A stretch of 17,068 bases of DNA, from positions 1 through 17,068 of the forward strand of contig CAYFOO010000028.1 of assembly GCA_964344775.1 (NCBI GenBank), written 5' to 3'. The DNA is from CAYFMH01 sp964344775. GTDB lineage: Bacteria > Patescibacteriota > Gracilibacteria > UBA4473. This document shows, one piece after another, positions 1 to 6,519 of the stretch; the stretch's first letter is position 1; every line of letters starts with the position of its first letter. Under the pieces are notes generated by a model. The model did no database searches. It worked only from the letters and a program-made list of their open reading frames with translations, and was not told where the DNA came from. The translations under genes and the position numbers were made by a program.

Positions 1-65
1 TGTTTTGGTTATTAAATATGTCTCTATTATGCATATTTATTTAGAAATGGCTATATAATGATTTT

Positions 66-3000
66 TTACTTTTTGCCAAGTGTAATCTTAACTTTTTCAC
101 CATCTAATTCTATTTCCTCTTCCCCAATTCCTGTTCCCTGAGATATCTCTACTGCCAGAGTTTCATCAGCAATCATCGCTTCAAATTGATCAAAAGCAGA
201 CTTCAGAACCTCAGAATCTGTCTCGTACTGGACGGTTATCCGATCGGATACTTCAAATCCTTTGGTTTTCCTCATCTCCTGGATCGTCCGGATAATCTCT
301 CGGGCAAATCCTTCGGTTTCTAGTTCTGCAGAGATTTCTGTGTCGAGAAGCACGACTGTCCGTTGAGTGGCTTCGGCTTCCACTCCTTCTTCACAGAGAA
401 ATCCAAACTCATACTCGCCGGATTCAAGAACCTCTCCAGCAACCTCAATCTGTCCGTCTTTGAGTTCTTTGAAATTTCCTTTTTTCCCTTCCACGATGAG
501 CTCTTGCACCTTGCCTCCAAATTTCTTCCCGACCTGCCGGGCATCTACTTTTACAATTTTTTGGGCGATGCCTTTCAGGGATTTGAGGATTTCGACCTCT
601 TTGACATTAGCTTCCTCCGCAATCACCTCCAACGGAAGGCGACATTTCCCAATGTCGCCGGCTAGGGCAAAACGTAATTTTCCCAAAGGTTGTCGTAATT
701 TTATCTTCTTTCTCGCTCGGATCGCTGCGGCCAATTTCACAATCTCTCGGGAGACCTCCACCTGAGATTCTGACTGCTTATCCACCCAGTCCTCAATCGG
801 AAATGGAAAACTCTCCAAATGCACTGACTCTCCTCCTCCCAGATCCTGGAATAATTTGTCTGCAAAAAACGGACACACCGGAGCCAAAAGTTTTGATAAA
901 TTGAGAAGTGCAAAATGAAGAGTTTTATACGCGGATTGTTTATCTCCTGAAATTTTACCCGATTCCCCCTCCCAAAACCGTCTTCGGGATCGTCGTAGAT
1001 ACCAATTGTTTAAATTATCGACAAACTTCGGGATTGTCCTCAGGGCTGTCTCCAATTCGTATTTATCAAACGATTCTCGAAAGGTTTTGATTGTGGTCTG
1101 CAGCTCGGACAAGATCCATTTGTCGAGATCATTTTTTGGATCTGGAAAAGCAAAAGCAATAAAATGACTTCCGGTGTCAGCCTTGGGGAAAATCATAAAA
1201 TTATCAACATTTATTTTGGCTCCAGAAGTAACTAAATGAAAACTGCGAATAATATCTCCATGTGTCACCACACAAATATTTTTTCCTTGATGTGCTTTAC
1301 TCATTTCTGAGAAAAAATCGGCTACTCGTGGCACAAAATCTTCTGGTTTATCCGGACTATCTAGTTTGTATCGCTCTGCTCGAGGAGTAAGTGGTTTTCC
1401 ATCTAGCTCTCCAAACTCTGGTTCTGCCAATCGATCATCAAAGATCGCTTCCCCAGAAAAGTTTTTTTCTGCCTTCAAAATTGCTGCTGTTTCTTTCGTT
1501 CGTTCAAAAGGTGAGGCAAAAAGCACATCAAAATCTGGTAAATTTTTTGCCGTTGCTTTCACTTCTTTTTTTCCTTTTTCGGTCAAATGATGAGCTGTCT
1601 GCACCGTGTATCCAGAATAAATCCCTTCCACATTTTGCGTTCCTTCTCCATGACGGACAAAAGTAAACTTCGTCGGCTGCCAGCCATCGATATTGGCATA
1701 GGTCGAGAAGAAATTGTAGGCGTTTCTGATTGGCAGAATTACGGTTTTGAGTACTTCTTCGACCCCTGCTTCAGCAAAGTTGAAGTTCTCTCCCTTCATC
1801 ACCGAAGAAGCCATGAGATAAAACCGCATCGCATCCGAACCGTATTTATCAAAGATCAAAGTTGGATCTGGAAAATTCTTTTTAGATTTGGACATTTTCG
1901 TTCCATCCTCGGCCAGGATCGTCCCCGTGCAGATACAGTTTTTGAACGAATGAGAATCCATTAGAGCGGTCGAAAGCACATGAAGAGTATAAAACCACCC
2001 CCGCGTCTGTGCGATGTACTCAGCGATGAAATCAGCCGGTTGGAAGTCGGAATTCGGAAGTGGGAATTCGGAATTGAGAATATCTAGTTCCATTTTTATA
2101 TGATCGATTCCTGCCTCTTGAAAAATTTCTCCAACAGAAATAAATCCACATTTTCCCCAAAATTTTTGAACTGAAATTTGTGCGTGAGTTTTGTATTTTT
2201 TAATTCTATTTTTTATGGCTATTTTCTTTGAAAATTCAATTATACTTTTCCCAATATTTTTCCCTCTTTCTGATTTTAAAACTGCCATCCTTTCCACTTT
2301 CCAAATGTTTTTTTCAACTTTTCGGGCTCGAAAAGTTCCACAAATTTTTCCATCTTTTTGTGCAAAAAAATGCTTAGTTCCTGTTTCAAAATCAGCTCCA
2401 TCAAAATCTAATTTATTATCAATCCCTTGTTCATTAGTAAAAATTTCTTTCCGAAGTTCCATGCATCTTTCAATCATTTCTTTTGTTTTTGCTTCTTTGT
2501 ATTCAAATTCTGCATTCTGCATTCCACCTTCCGCATTTGCAAAAGGATAGTGCTTTTGTGCATACGGCATCGCTCCTGATTCAAACCAACAATCCAACAC
2601 TTCTGGAGTCCGGTGCATTTTACCAGCACATTTTTTACACTTCCAGGTAAGTTTATCGACAAAATGTTTGTGGAGATCCTCCACCTTTTCACCAGATAAT
2701 TTTTCCAGTTCTGTAATCGATCCTACCGTTTGTTCGTGTTCACACTGATTACATTTCCAGATCGGAATTGGGGATCCCCAGTATCGGTTTCGAGACAAAT
2801 TCCAATCTGGAGCCCCCTCCAATCCATGCTGAAATCGTCCTTCTTTCAAATGCTCTGGCACCCAATTTATTTCTTTGTTGTTTTCCAGCATTTTATCTTT
2901 GATCTGTTGTACATCGAGGAAGTAGGCTCGTTGAGGTTTGTAAATGAGTGGCGTTTCACATCGGTAACAATGGGGATAGGAGTGAGAATGCTGTTCTTTT

Positions 3001-5177
3001 TTGAAAAGTGTTCCTTCTGACTCTAGAAACTGGTTTATCTTTTTGTTGGTTTCTGGATCGATCACCGACATGCCGGAGAAATGCATGATTTCCTTTTTAA
3101 AAATACTGTGATCATCCACCGCATCCATGTCCTGGATCGGTAATTTATTTTTGGTCGCGTAATTGAAATCGTCTTCTCCGAAGGGGGCCAAATGAACGAT
3201 CCCCGTCCCATCAGCATCAGAAACAAAATCCGCTCCCACTACTCGGAAGAGTCCTTCTTTGGATTTTTCTGAAAAATAAGGAAAAAGTGGTTCGTATTCC
3301 TGACCGACCAGATCTTTTCCAGGGAATTTTTCTACTATTATCGCCTCCGGGGCCACGTAACCATCATCAATTTTCGTGAGCCAATCATATTTTTGTGGAG
3401 AAAGACCTTCCTTTTCTGGATTTTGAAGGATATATTCGTGAATACGTTCGTACTCAGTATCATCGTAGATGAATTTTTTGTCGTAACCACGCCTCCAAAT
3501 TTTATTATATTCTGAAACCTGAGTTTTTGTCTCCTCTGAAGGAGTTAACCCAGCAGTTAACTGCTGGGTTAACGGTGCAGTACCATATGCAAAATTACTA
3601 GTACCATCATTGTAAAAAATATCATGTTGGCTTAAAAATCTTGATGACACCCCCTTTAGCTTCTGCAACATCTTCTCCAAACTCGGACCTGATTCCTCCA
3701 CCTCTATCGTTAAATGCACGTGATCTGGCATCACGGCTAGACCAAACACTCTGTAATTTTCAGTCTCAACAATTTTCTGAAAAACCTCTGCACAAGTTCT
3801 TCTTTTTTCTTCGGTATCAAATATAGCCTCCCCTCCCTCGGTATTAAAAGTGATAAAATAATGTCCTGGATTAACTTCATGCGAATCATTTGATACGTCT
3901 TTCACATTTTTCCCGAAGAATTTTTCCACCAAATTCTCGGTCACAATTAAAATTTCATTTTCATGCTTCACTTTCACATAATTTAACTCCGGATTCACGC
4001 AGAGAGCAAAATTTGATGGCAAAGTCCAAGGGGTGGTCGTCCAGGCGAGGATAAAAGTCGAATCTGCATTTTTTAATTCTGAAATATTTTTTTTGAATAC
4101 CGGTTCGCCTTCACTTCCTACTGATTCTTCATATCCATTTTTTTGGTAGAAATTTTTTACTTTTTCATCCTTCTCTGTATGAATTTCAACATTTTTTCCG
4201 CCTTTTGATTGAGCAAAATCTTCAGCTAATTTCAGTAGTTTTGATCCAAACCCTGATCCCCTTTCTTTTTCAGAAATGGTGATCATACGAAAAGCTACAT
4301 CTGTTTCATTGAGTAGATCTATTCGGACTGTACCGATTAATTTTCCTTTGAAAAAAAGCCCTCGCGGAAAATGATTTTTCTTTTTTTCATCCGGATGATT
4401 TGGGTCATATTTTATATCTGGATACAGCCGCTCTAATTCTTGTTTTCGAAGTGCATGATAAGATTCTAATTCTTCATCATTTTTCAACTCACTCAATTCA
4501 ACCTCATCATCTGCTTTTCTGGATAATAATCGAAATTTCACCGTAGCGGTCTGATCATGCCGGATTTTGTACGAGTTATCCATCGCGATCTCGAAGTTTG
4601 AGAGTGGCGTAGAACAACGCGGACAGTAGAGCGAAATCCGTTGTCCTTCATAAATCAATTTCTTTTTGTGAAGCTCCGCAAAAAGCCACATCACGCTCTC
4701 CATGAAGTCCAAATCCATTGTTTTGTAATCATTTTTGAAATCCACCCATCGCCCGAGACGTTCGACTACTTTTTCCCATTCGTCTACGTACATCATCACT
4801 TTTGAGCGGCAGGTTTCATTGAATTTTTCAATTCCGATCTTCTCTTCAATGTCTTTTTTGGACTTGGATCCCAGTTCTTTTTCGACGATATTCTCGATCG
4901 GAAGCCCATGACAATCCCAACCAAACCGTCGTTCCACTCGGTAGCCTTTCATCGTCCAGTAACGAGGAACCACATCCTTGATGGTGGATGCTAAAAAATG
5001 GCCATAGTGCGGCATCCCAGTGGCAAACGGAGGCCCGTCATAAAAAACGTATTCCCGCTTCGGACTTCGAGTCTCAATGGATTTTTCAAATATTTGGTTG
5101 TCTTTCCAAAACTTCAGAATCTCTTCTTCGTTTTGAGCAATAGATTTTTTGGGATCGATGGGGGGAAAAACAGTCAT
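66..5177 (-). CDS. ileS: Isoleucyl-tRNA synthetase with four inserted domains
   Basis: Charges tRNA-Ile with isoleucine in the cytoplasm. Residues are numbered from the ATG at 5177. Class I signatures are present: HYGH (57-60, the HIGH motif), GWDCHGLPIE (about 86-95) and KMSKS (1094-1098). The CP1 editing domain has WTTTPWTLPSN (379-389) and GTGIVHLAP with His662 and Asp670. Cysteine pairs at 185/188, 737/740, 809/812 and 847/850 suggest zinc binding. About 1703 residues is far above the usual 900-1100; the excess is four separate insertions (GNAT, RAYT, GNAT, histidine phosphatase), listed separately. The frame is unbroken and the synthetase sequence resumes after each insert, so the gene is probably functional. 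A GTG at 5201 in the same frame lies inside the leader terminator hairpin, so ATG 5177 is preferred; it begins MTVFPPIDPKK, a typical IleRS start. No Shine-Dalgarno is visible. Expression is probably controlled by the upstream T-box. Confidence 0.95.
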   Translation of the reverse strand: MTVFPPIDPKKSIAQNEEEILKFWKDNQIFEKSIETRSPKREYVFYDGPPFATGMPHYGHFLASTIKDVVPRYWTMKGYRVERRFGWDCHGLPIENIVEKELGSKSKKDIEEKIGIEKFNETCRSKVMMYVDEWEKVVERLGRWVDFKNDYKTMDLDFMESVMWLFAELHKKKLIYEGQRISLYCPRCSTPLSNFEIAMDNSYKIRHDQTATVKFRLLSRKADDEVELSELKNDEELESYHALRKQELERLYPDIKYDPNHPDEKKKNHFPRGLFFKGKLIGTVRIDLLNETDVAFRMITISEKERGSGFGSKLLKLAEDFAQSKGGKNVEIHTEKDEKVKNFYQKNGYEESVGSEGEPVFKKNISELKNADSTFILAWTTTPWTLPSNFALCVNPELNYVKVKHENEILIVTENLVEKFFGKNVKDVSNDSHEVNPGHYFITFNTEGGEAIFDTEEKRRTCAEVFQKIVETENYRVFGLAVMPDHVHLTIEVEESGPSLEKMLQKLKGVSSRFLSQHDIFYNDGTSNFAYGTAPLTQQLTAGLTPSEETKTQVSEYNKIWRRGYDKKFIYDDTEYERIHEYILQNPEKEGLSPQKYDWLTKIDDGYVAPEAIIVEKFPGKDLVGQEYEPLFPYFSEKSKEGLFRVVGADFVSDADGTGIVHLAPFGEDDFNYATKNKLPIQDMDAVDDHSIFKKEIMHFSGMSVIDPETNKKINQFLESEGTLFKKEQHSHSYPHCYRCETPLIYKPQRAYFLDVQQIKDKMLENNKEINWVPEHLKEGRFQHGLEGAPDWNLSRNRYWGSPIPIWKCNQCEHEQTVGSITELEKLSGEKVEDLHKHFVDKLTWKCKKCAGKMHRTPEVLDCWFESGAMPYAQKHYPFANAEGGMQNAEFEYKEAKTKEMIERCMELRKEIFTNEQGIDNKLDFDGADFETGTKHFFAQKDGKICGTFRARKVEKNIWKVERMAVLKSERGKNIGKSIIEFSKKIAIKNRIKKYKTHAQISVQKFWGKCGFISVGEIFQEAGIDHIKMELDILNSEFPLPNSDFQPADFIAEYIAQTRGWFYTLHVLSTALMDSHSFKNCICTGTILAEDGTKMSKSKKNFPDPTLIFDKYGSDAMRFYLMASSVMKGENFNFAEAGVEEVLKTVILPIRNAYNFFSTYANIDGWQPTKFTFVRHGEGTQNVEGIYSGYTVQTAHHLTEKGKKEVKATAKNLPDFDVLFASPFERTKETAAILKAEKNFSGEAIFDDRLAEPEFGELDGKPLTPRAERYKLDSPDKPEDFVPRVADFFSEMSKAHQGKNICVVTHGDIIRSFHLVTSGAKINVDNFMIFPKADTGSHFIAFAFPDPKNDLDKWILSELQTTIKTFRESFDKYELETALRTIPKFVDNLNNWYLRRSRRRFWEGESGKISGDKQSAYKTLHFALLNLSKLLAPVCPFFADKLFQDLGGGESVHLESFPFPIEDWVDKQSESQVEVSREIVKLAAAIRARKKIKLRQPLGKLRFALAGDIGKCRLPLEVIAEEANVKEVEILKSLKGIAQKIVKVDARQVGKKFGGKVQELIVEGKKGNFKELKDGQIEVAGEVLESGEYEFGFLCEEGVEAEATQRTVVLLDTEISAELETEGFAREIIRTIQEMRKTKGFEVSDRITVQYETDSEVLKSAFDQFEAMIADETLAVEISQGTGIGEEEIELDGEKVKITLGKK
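1155..1673 (-). other. Inserted histidine phosphatase domain in ileS
   Basis: Residues about 1169-1341 are a complete branch-1 histidine phosphatase (phosphoglycerate-mutase-like) domain. It has FVRHGEGTQN with the phosphorylated His1176, SPFERTKETA, RLAEPEFGELDG with the likely acid, and VVTHGDIIRSF with the second catalytic His1306. It is inserted between NFFSTYANIDGWQP and NDLDKWILSELQ, where the anticodon-binding helical domain begins. All four signature elements remain, so it is probably active; the substrate cannot be deduced. A role in the synthetase reaction, such as acting on a phosphorylated nucleotide product, would be speculation. Confidence 0.88.
2042..2069. repeat. Tandem 14-bp repeat at the GNAT-2 junction
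   Basis: Two adjacent 14-base units, GGAAGTCGGAATTC and GGAAGTGGGAATTC, differ at one base and are followed by a partial third (GGAATT). They encode the linker NSEFPLPNSDF on the minus strand. The 14-base period is not a multiple of three, so copy-number change would shift the ileS frame. Confidence 0.85.
2085..2510 (-). other. Inserted GNAT acetyltransferase domain 2 (ElaA-like) in ileS
   Basis: Residues about 890-1031 form a second GNAT domain unrelated in detail to the first. It has MELRKEIFTNEQGI near the start, then HFFAQKDGKICGTFRAR, WKVERMAVLKSERGKNIGKS with the acetyl-CoA loop at 971-977, and a C-terminal KFWGKCGFISVGEIFQEAGI. The order and spacing recall ElaA-type acyltransferases. 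It interrupts the synthetase between CWFESGAMPYAQKHYPF and PADFIAEYIAQTRGWFYTL, close to the catalytic core. Both junctions carry short tandem DNA repeats. Substrate unknown. Confidence 0.8.
2507..2520. repeat. Tandem heptamer repeat at the other GNAT-2 junction
   Basis: ATTCTGC occurs twice in tandem, followed by the related ATTCCAC. On the minus strand it encodes MQNAEF in the linker where the second GNAT insert begins. It pairs with the repeat at 2042-2069 in bracketing the insert. Confidence 0.7.
3378..3866 (-). other. Inserted RAYT/Y1 HUH transposase domain in ileS editing domain
   Basis: Residues about 438-600 match REP-associated tyrosine transposases (IS200/IS605 Y1 superfamily). They run from GHYFITFNTEGGEAIFD through AVMPDHVHLTIE with the HUH pair His486 and His488 to WRRGYDKKFIYDDTEYERIHEYILQNPEKEGL split across the end, where Tyr582 in the YIxxNP context is the expected nucleophile. 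Known family members nick single-stranded DNA at REP hairpins. Here all catalytic residues remain, yet the domain is fused in frame inside a tRNA synthetase, between the FFGKN segment and VEKFPGKDLVGQEYEPLFPYF. The DNA-nicking role is family knowledge; activity in this fusion is unknown. Confidence 0.85.
3544..3573. repeat. Perfect 30-bp palindrome inside the RAYT coding sequence
   Basis: The half-site GTTAACCCAGCAGTT is followed directly by its exact reverse complement, giving 30 bases with no mismatch and no spacer. It is translated in the ileS frame as PLTQQLTAGLTP, within a loop between the HUH motif and the catalytic tyrosine. REP hairpins are the usual substrate of RAYT enzymes, so a hairpin carried within the domain's own coding sequence may be a recognition site. 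That link is inferred. Confidence 0.9.
4067..4490 (-). other. Inserted GNAT acetyltransferase domain 1 in ileS
   Basis: About 140 residues (roughly 230-370) interrupt the start of the CP1 editing domain, between ATVKFRLL and the STFILAWTTTPW block. They read like a small GNAT acyltransferase: an N-terminal helix (SYHALRKQELERLYP), a GKLIGTVRIDLL strand, then the acetyl-CoA loop RGSGFGS (306-312) followed by a helix, and a C-terminal FYQKNGYEE segment. This is family-level recognition from motifs; the substrate cannot be told. The domain is bracketed by the peptide SELKN on both sides, with matching DNA of pattern GARTTRAAAAATG at 4478-4490 and 4067-4079. Confidence 0.8.
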
Positions 5178-5404
5178 AGATAAAGAATTAAAAAAACACA
5201 CAGATAAAATATCCCTGTGTGAGACCCCGGTGCACCGGGGGGTACCATCTCACGTTTTACTTAATTTTTTTGATAACGCTCAAAGCTAATCGCAAAAGCG
5301 ATGCAGTCTAATAAGACAAAAGTCCGTTCTTCGCACTCCCTTTCTCGAGAAAGAATCGCGGGTGATGGCCGCTGCTGAGGGATTTGAATAAACTAAAAAA
5401 GAGC
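5178..5404 (-). promoter_or_regulatory. T-box riboswitch leader of ileS
   Basis: A T-box senses uncharged tRNA through a specifier codon and a TGGN bulge that binds the tRNA 3' end, then allows transcription to continue. On the minus strand at 5219-5253 the antiterminator is complete: stem A1 GTGAGA with TCTCAC, a seven-base bulge TGGTACC, and stem A2 CCCCGG/CCGGGG closing a TGCA loop. It overlaps the terminator stem at 5190-5221, as transcription-attenuating T-boxes require. Upstream, a hairpin ATCGC-TTTT-GCGAT may be stem III. Stem I is not resolved; an ATC (Ile) followed by A at 5364-5366 is a candidate specifier. The call rests on the antiterminator, the terminator and the gene identity. 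Confidence 0.85.
5190..5221 (-). terminator. Intrinsic terminator in the ileS T-box leader
   Basis: On the minus strand CACACAG (plus 5215-5221) pairs with CTGTGTG (plus 5197-5203) over an 11-base loop, and seven T residues follow. It ends 12 bases before the ileS ATG. Three bases of its 5' arm (5219-5221) are shared with the antiterminator stem, so the two structures exclude each other. Confidence 0.85.
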
Positions 5405-5410
5405 CCTTGA

Positions 5411-5438
5411 AATATAAAGGTAAAAACAGATTTGTAAA
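5411..5438 (-). promoter_or_regulatory. Likely ileS promoter
   Basis: On the minus strand TTTACA (5433-5438) and TATATT (5411-5416) are separated by 16 bases, each one mismatch from consensus. A start near 5404 would give a leader of about 227 bases, suitable for the T-box. The promoter lies about 30 bases from the IS30 edge, so the insertion left it intact. Confidence 0.55.
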
Positions 5439-5471
5439 GATTTTTAGGCCGGCAATTAACTTCTAAAATAG

Positions 5472-5487
5472 AACCGAACAAAAAGGA
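5472..5487 (+). repeat. Left terminal inverted repeat of the IS30 element
   Basis: AACCGAACAAAAAGGA, an exact match to the reverse complement of 6492-6507. Its inner part GAACAAAAAGG is also complementary to 5525-5535 at the transposase start, allowing an 11-bp stem. Confidence 0.93.
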
Positions 5488-5493
5488 GGAGTC

Positions 5494-5523
5494 ATGTTAG
5501 ACTCCAAAGTAACTACACTTTAA
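5494..5523 (+). CDS. Nine-codon leader frame in IS30 element (tentative)
   Basis: ATG at 5494 opens a nine-codon frame (MLDSKVTTL) ending in TAA at 5521-5523, 12 bases before the transposase ATG. It is preceded by AAAGGAGG, the best Shine-Dalgarno match seen in the window. The ATG lies in the loop of a small hairpin, GGAGTC (5488-5493) with GACTCC (5500-5505). It could be a translated leader that tunes transposase synthesis or a chance frame; no protein function is proposed. Confidence 0.3.
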   Translation: MLDSKVTTL

Positions 5524-5535
5524 CCCTTTTTGTTC

Positions 5536-6510
5536 ATGAATCATTTTACCCTAAGAGAGCGAAAAACGCTCAAAGATCTTTTACATACCGAAGAAACCTA
5601 CCGAGAAATAGCGAAAGTCTTGCAGAAGGCTCTAAGTTCTGTATCTGATGAGATAAACAGAAACGAAGGTCGATTTAAGTACGATCCATACAAAGCAGAA
5701 GCTCGAGCCCAGAAATTGAAACAAGATAGATCCAAGCGTACAAAATTGGAAATATCACCGGGACTCAAAGAGTTCGTAATCAACAAGATTAAAGAAGATT
5801 GGTCTCCCGAACAGATCTCAGAAACGCTCAGTCAAAAGGCTAATGGAAAATCTATCTTATCGACCGAAACAATCTATCAATTCGTCTTTTCTGAGGAAGG
5901 AAAACAGCTCAAACTCTGGATGCATCTGCGTCACAAAAAGAAGCCACAAAGACAATCCTGGAGCGAACGAAGAAAATACAAATCTCGAATTAAAATCCCT
6001 GAACGACAGCATATCTCGCTTCGTCCTCCTGCAGCTACATTACGTACAGAATTTGGTCATTTTGAAGCTGATCTCATGATATTCTCTCAATCAAAAAAAG
6101 TGCTTGCTGTATTTGTAGATCGGTTCTCAAGACAAACCTATGCATTCATCAATCCCGATAAAACGGCTTCTGCCATGAAAGATACATTGCGTGAATTTAT
6201 CACAACTGTCGGAGTTGGACTTGTTAAATCTATTTCTTTCGACAATGGAACTGAAAATTTTTATCACCACGAAGTTCGAGAAGAATTTGGCTCTTTTGAG
6301 ACTTTCTTTTGTGATCCGTATTGCTCTTGGCAAAAAGGAACCGTTGAAAACACTAATAAACTTCTTAGACAGTACTTTCCTAGAGATATTTCTGATAACG
6401 ACTTAAACGAAAATTTCCTTTCCTCTGTTATCCATAAACTCAATAATAGACCTAGAAAATGCATCAATTTCCTTCCTCCCATAAAACTTCATCCTTTTTG
6501 TTCGGTTTAG
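5536..6510 (+). CDS. IS30-family transposase
   Basis: A 324-residue DDE transposase that would cut and join the ends of the surrounding element. Numbered from ATG 5536, an N-terminal helix-turn-helix (TLRERKTLKDLL through ALSSVSDEINRN) precedes the catalytic core: Asp179 in FGHFEADLMI, Asp236 in ISFDNGTE and Glu271 in GTVENTNKLLRQY, with 34 residues between the last two as in the family. The C-terminal LNNRPRKC motif is typical of IS30. A TTG two codons upstream (5530) is an alternative start. The 11-base sequence at 5525-5535, just before the ATG, can pair with the left inverted repeat, a fold that could limit translation of transcripts from outside. The stop TAG is supplied by the target duplication. 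Confidence 0.93.
   Translation: MNHFTLRERKTLKDLLHTEETYREIAKVLQKALSSVSDEINRNEGRFKYDPYKAEARAQKLKQDRSKRTKLEISPGLKEFVINKIKEDWSPEQISETLSQKANGKSILSTETIYQFVFSEEGKQLKLWMHLRHKKKPQRQSWSERRKYKSRIKIPERQHISLRPPAATLRTEFGHFEADLMIFSQSKKVLAVFVDRFSRQTYAFINPDKTASAMKDTLREFITTVGVGLVKSISFDNGTENFYHHEVREEFGSFETFFCDPYCSWQKGTVENTNKLLRQYFPRDISDNDLNENFLSSVIHKLNNRPRKCINFLPPIKLHPFCSV
6492..6507 (-). repeat. Right terminal inverted repeat of the IS30 element
   Basis: Exact reverse complement of the left repeat. The last codons of the transposase are read through it, and the stop codon falls in the TAG target duplication immediately outside. Confidence 0.93.
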
Positions 6511-6519
6511 TACTTGAAT

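Larger units (their letters stand above)
5472..6507 (+). mobile_element. IS30-family insertion sequence, complete, 1036 bp
   Basis: The element is bounded by perfect 16-bp inverted repeats (AACCGAACAAAAAGGA at 5472-5487 and its complement at 6492-6507) and flanked by a 3-bp direct repeat TAG (5469-5471 and 6508-6510). It has one transposase gene running rightwards. Length, single DDE transposase and short target duplication all fit IS30. Intact ends, an intact gene and a matching target duplication indicate a recent insertion. It sits in the intergenic space beside the ileS promoter. Confidence 0.93.

Noticed and set aside
1..65. A terminator for ileS in the first 65 bases
   Set aside because: No stable stem followed by a T tract is visible on the minus strand; the terminator may lie outside the window.
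363..765. Plus-strand open frames of 100-132 codons opposite ileS
   Set aside because: Shadow frames of the synthetase coding strand with no family motif; the ileS translation is far better supported.
3378..3866. The RAYT segment as an independent transposon inserted in ileS
   Set aside because: No own start, stop or flanking ends are visible and the frame is continuous, so it is treated as a fused domain.
5178..5201. GTG at 5201 as the ileS start, adding eight residues
   Set aside because: It lies within the terminator stem of the T-box leader, and ATG 5177 gives the usual IleRS N-terminus.
5254..5410. A tRNA or small RNA gene in the structured region upstream of ileS
   Set aside because: No TTCGANNC arm or acceptor stem was found; the T-box leader explains the hairpins.
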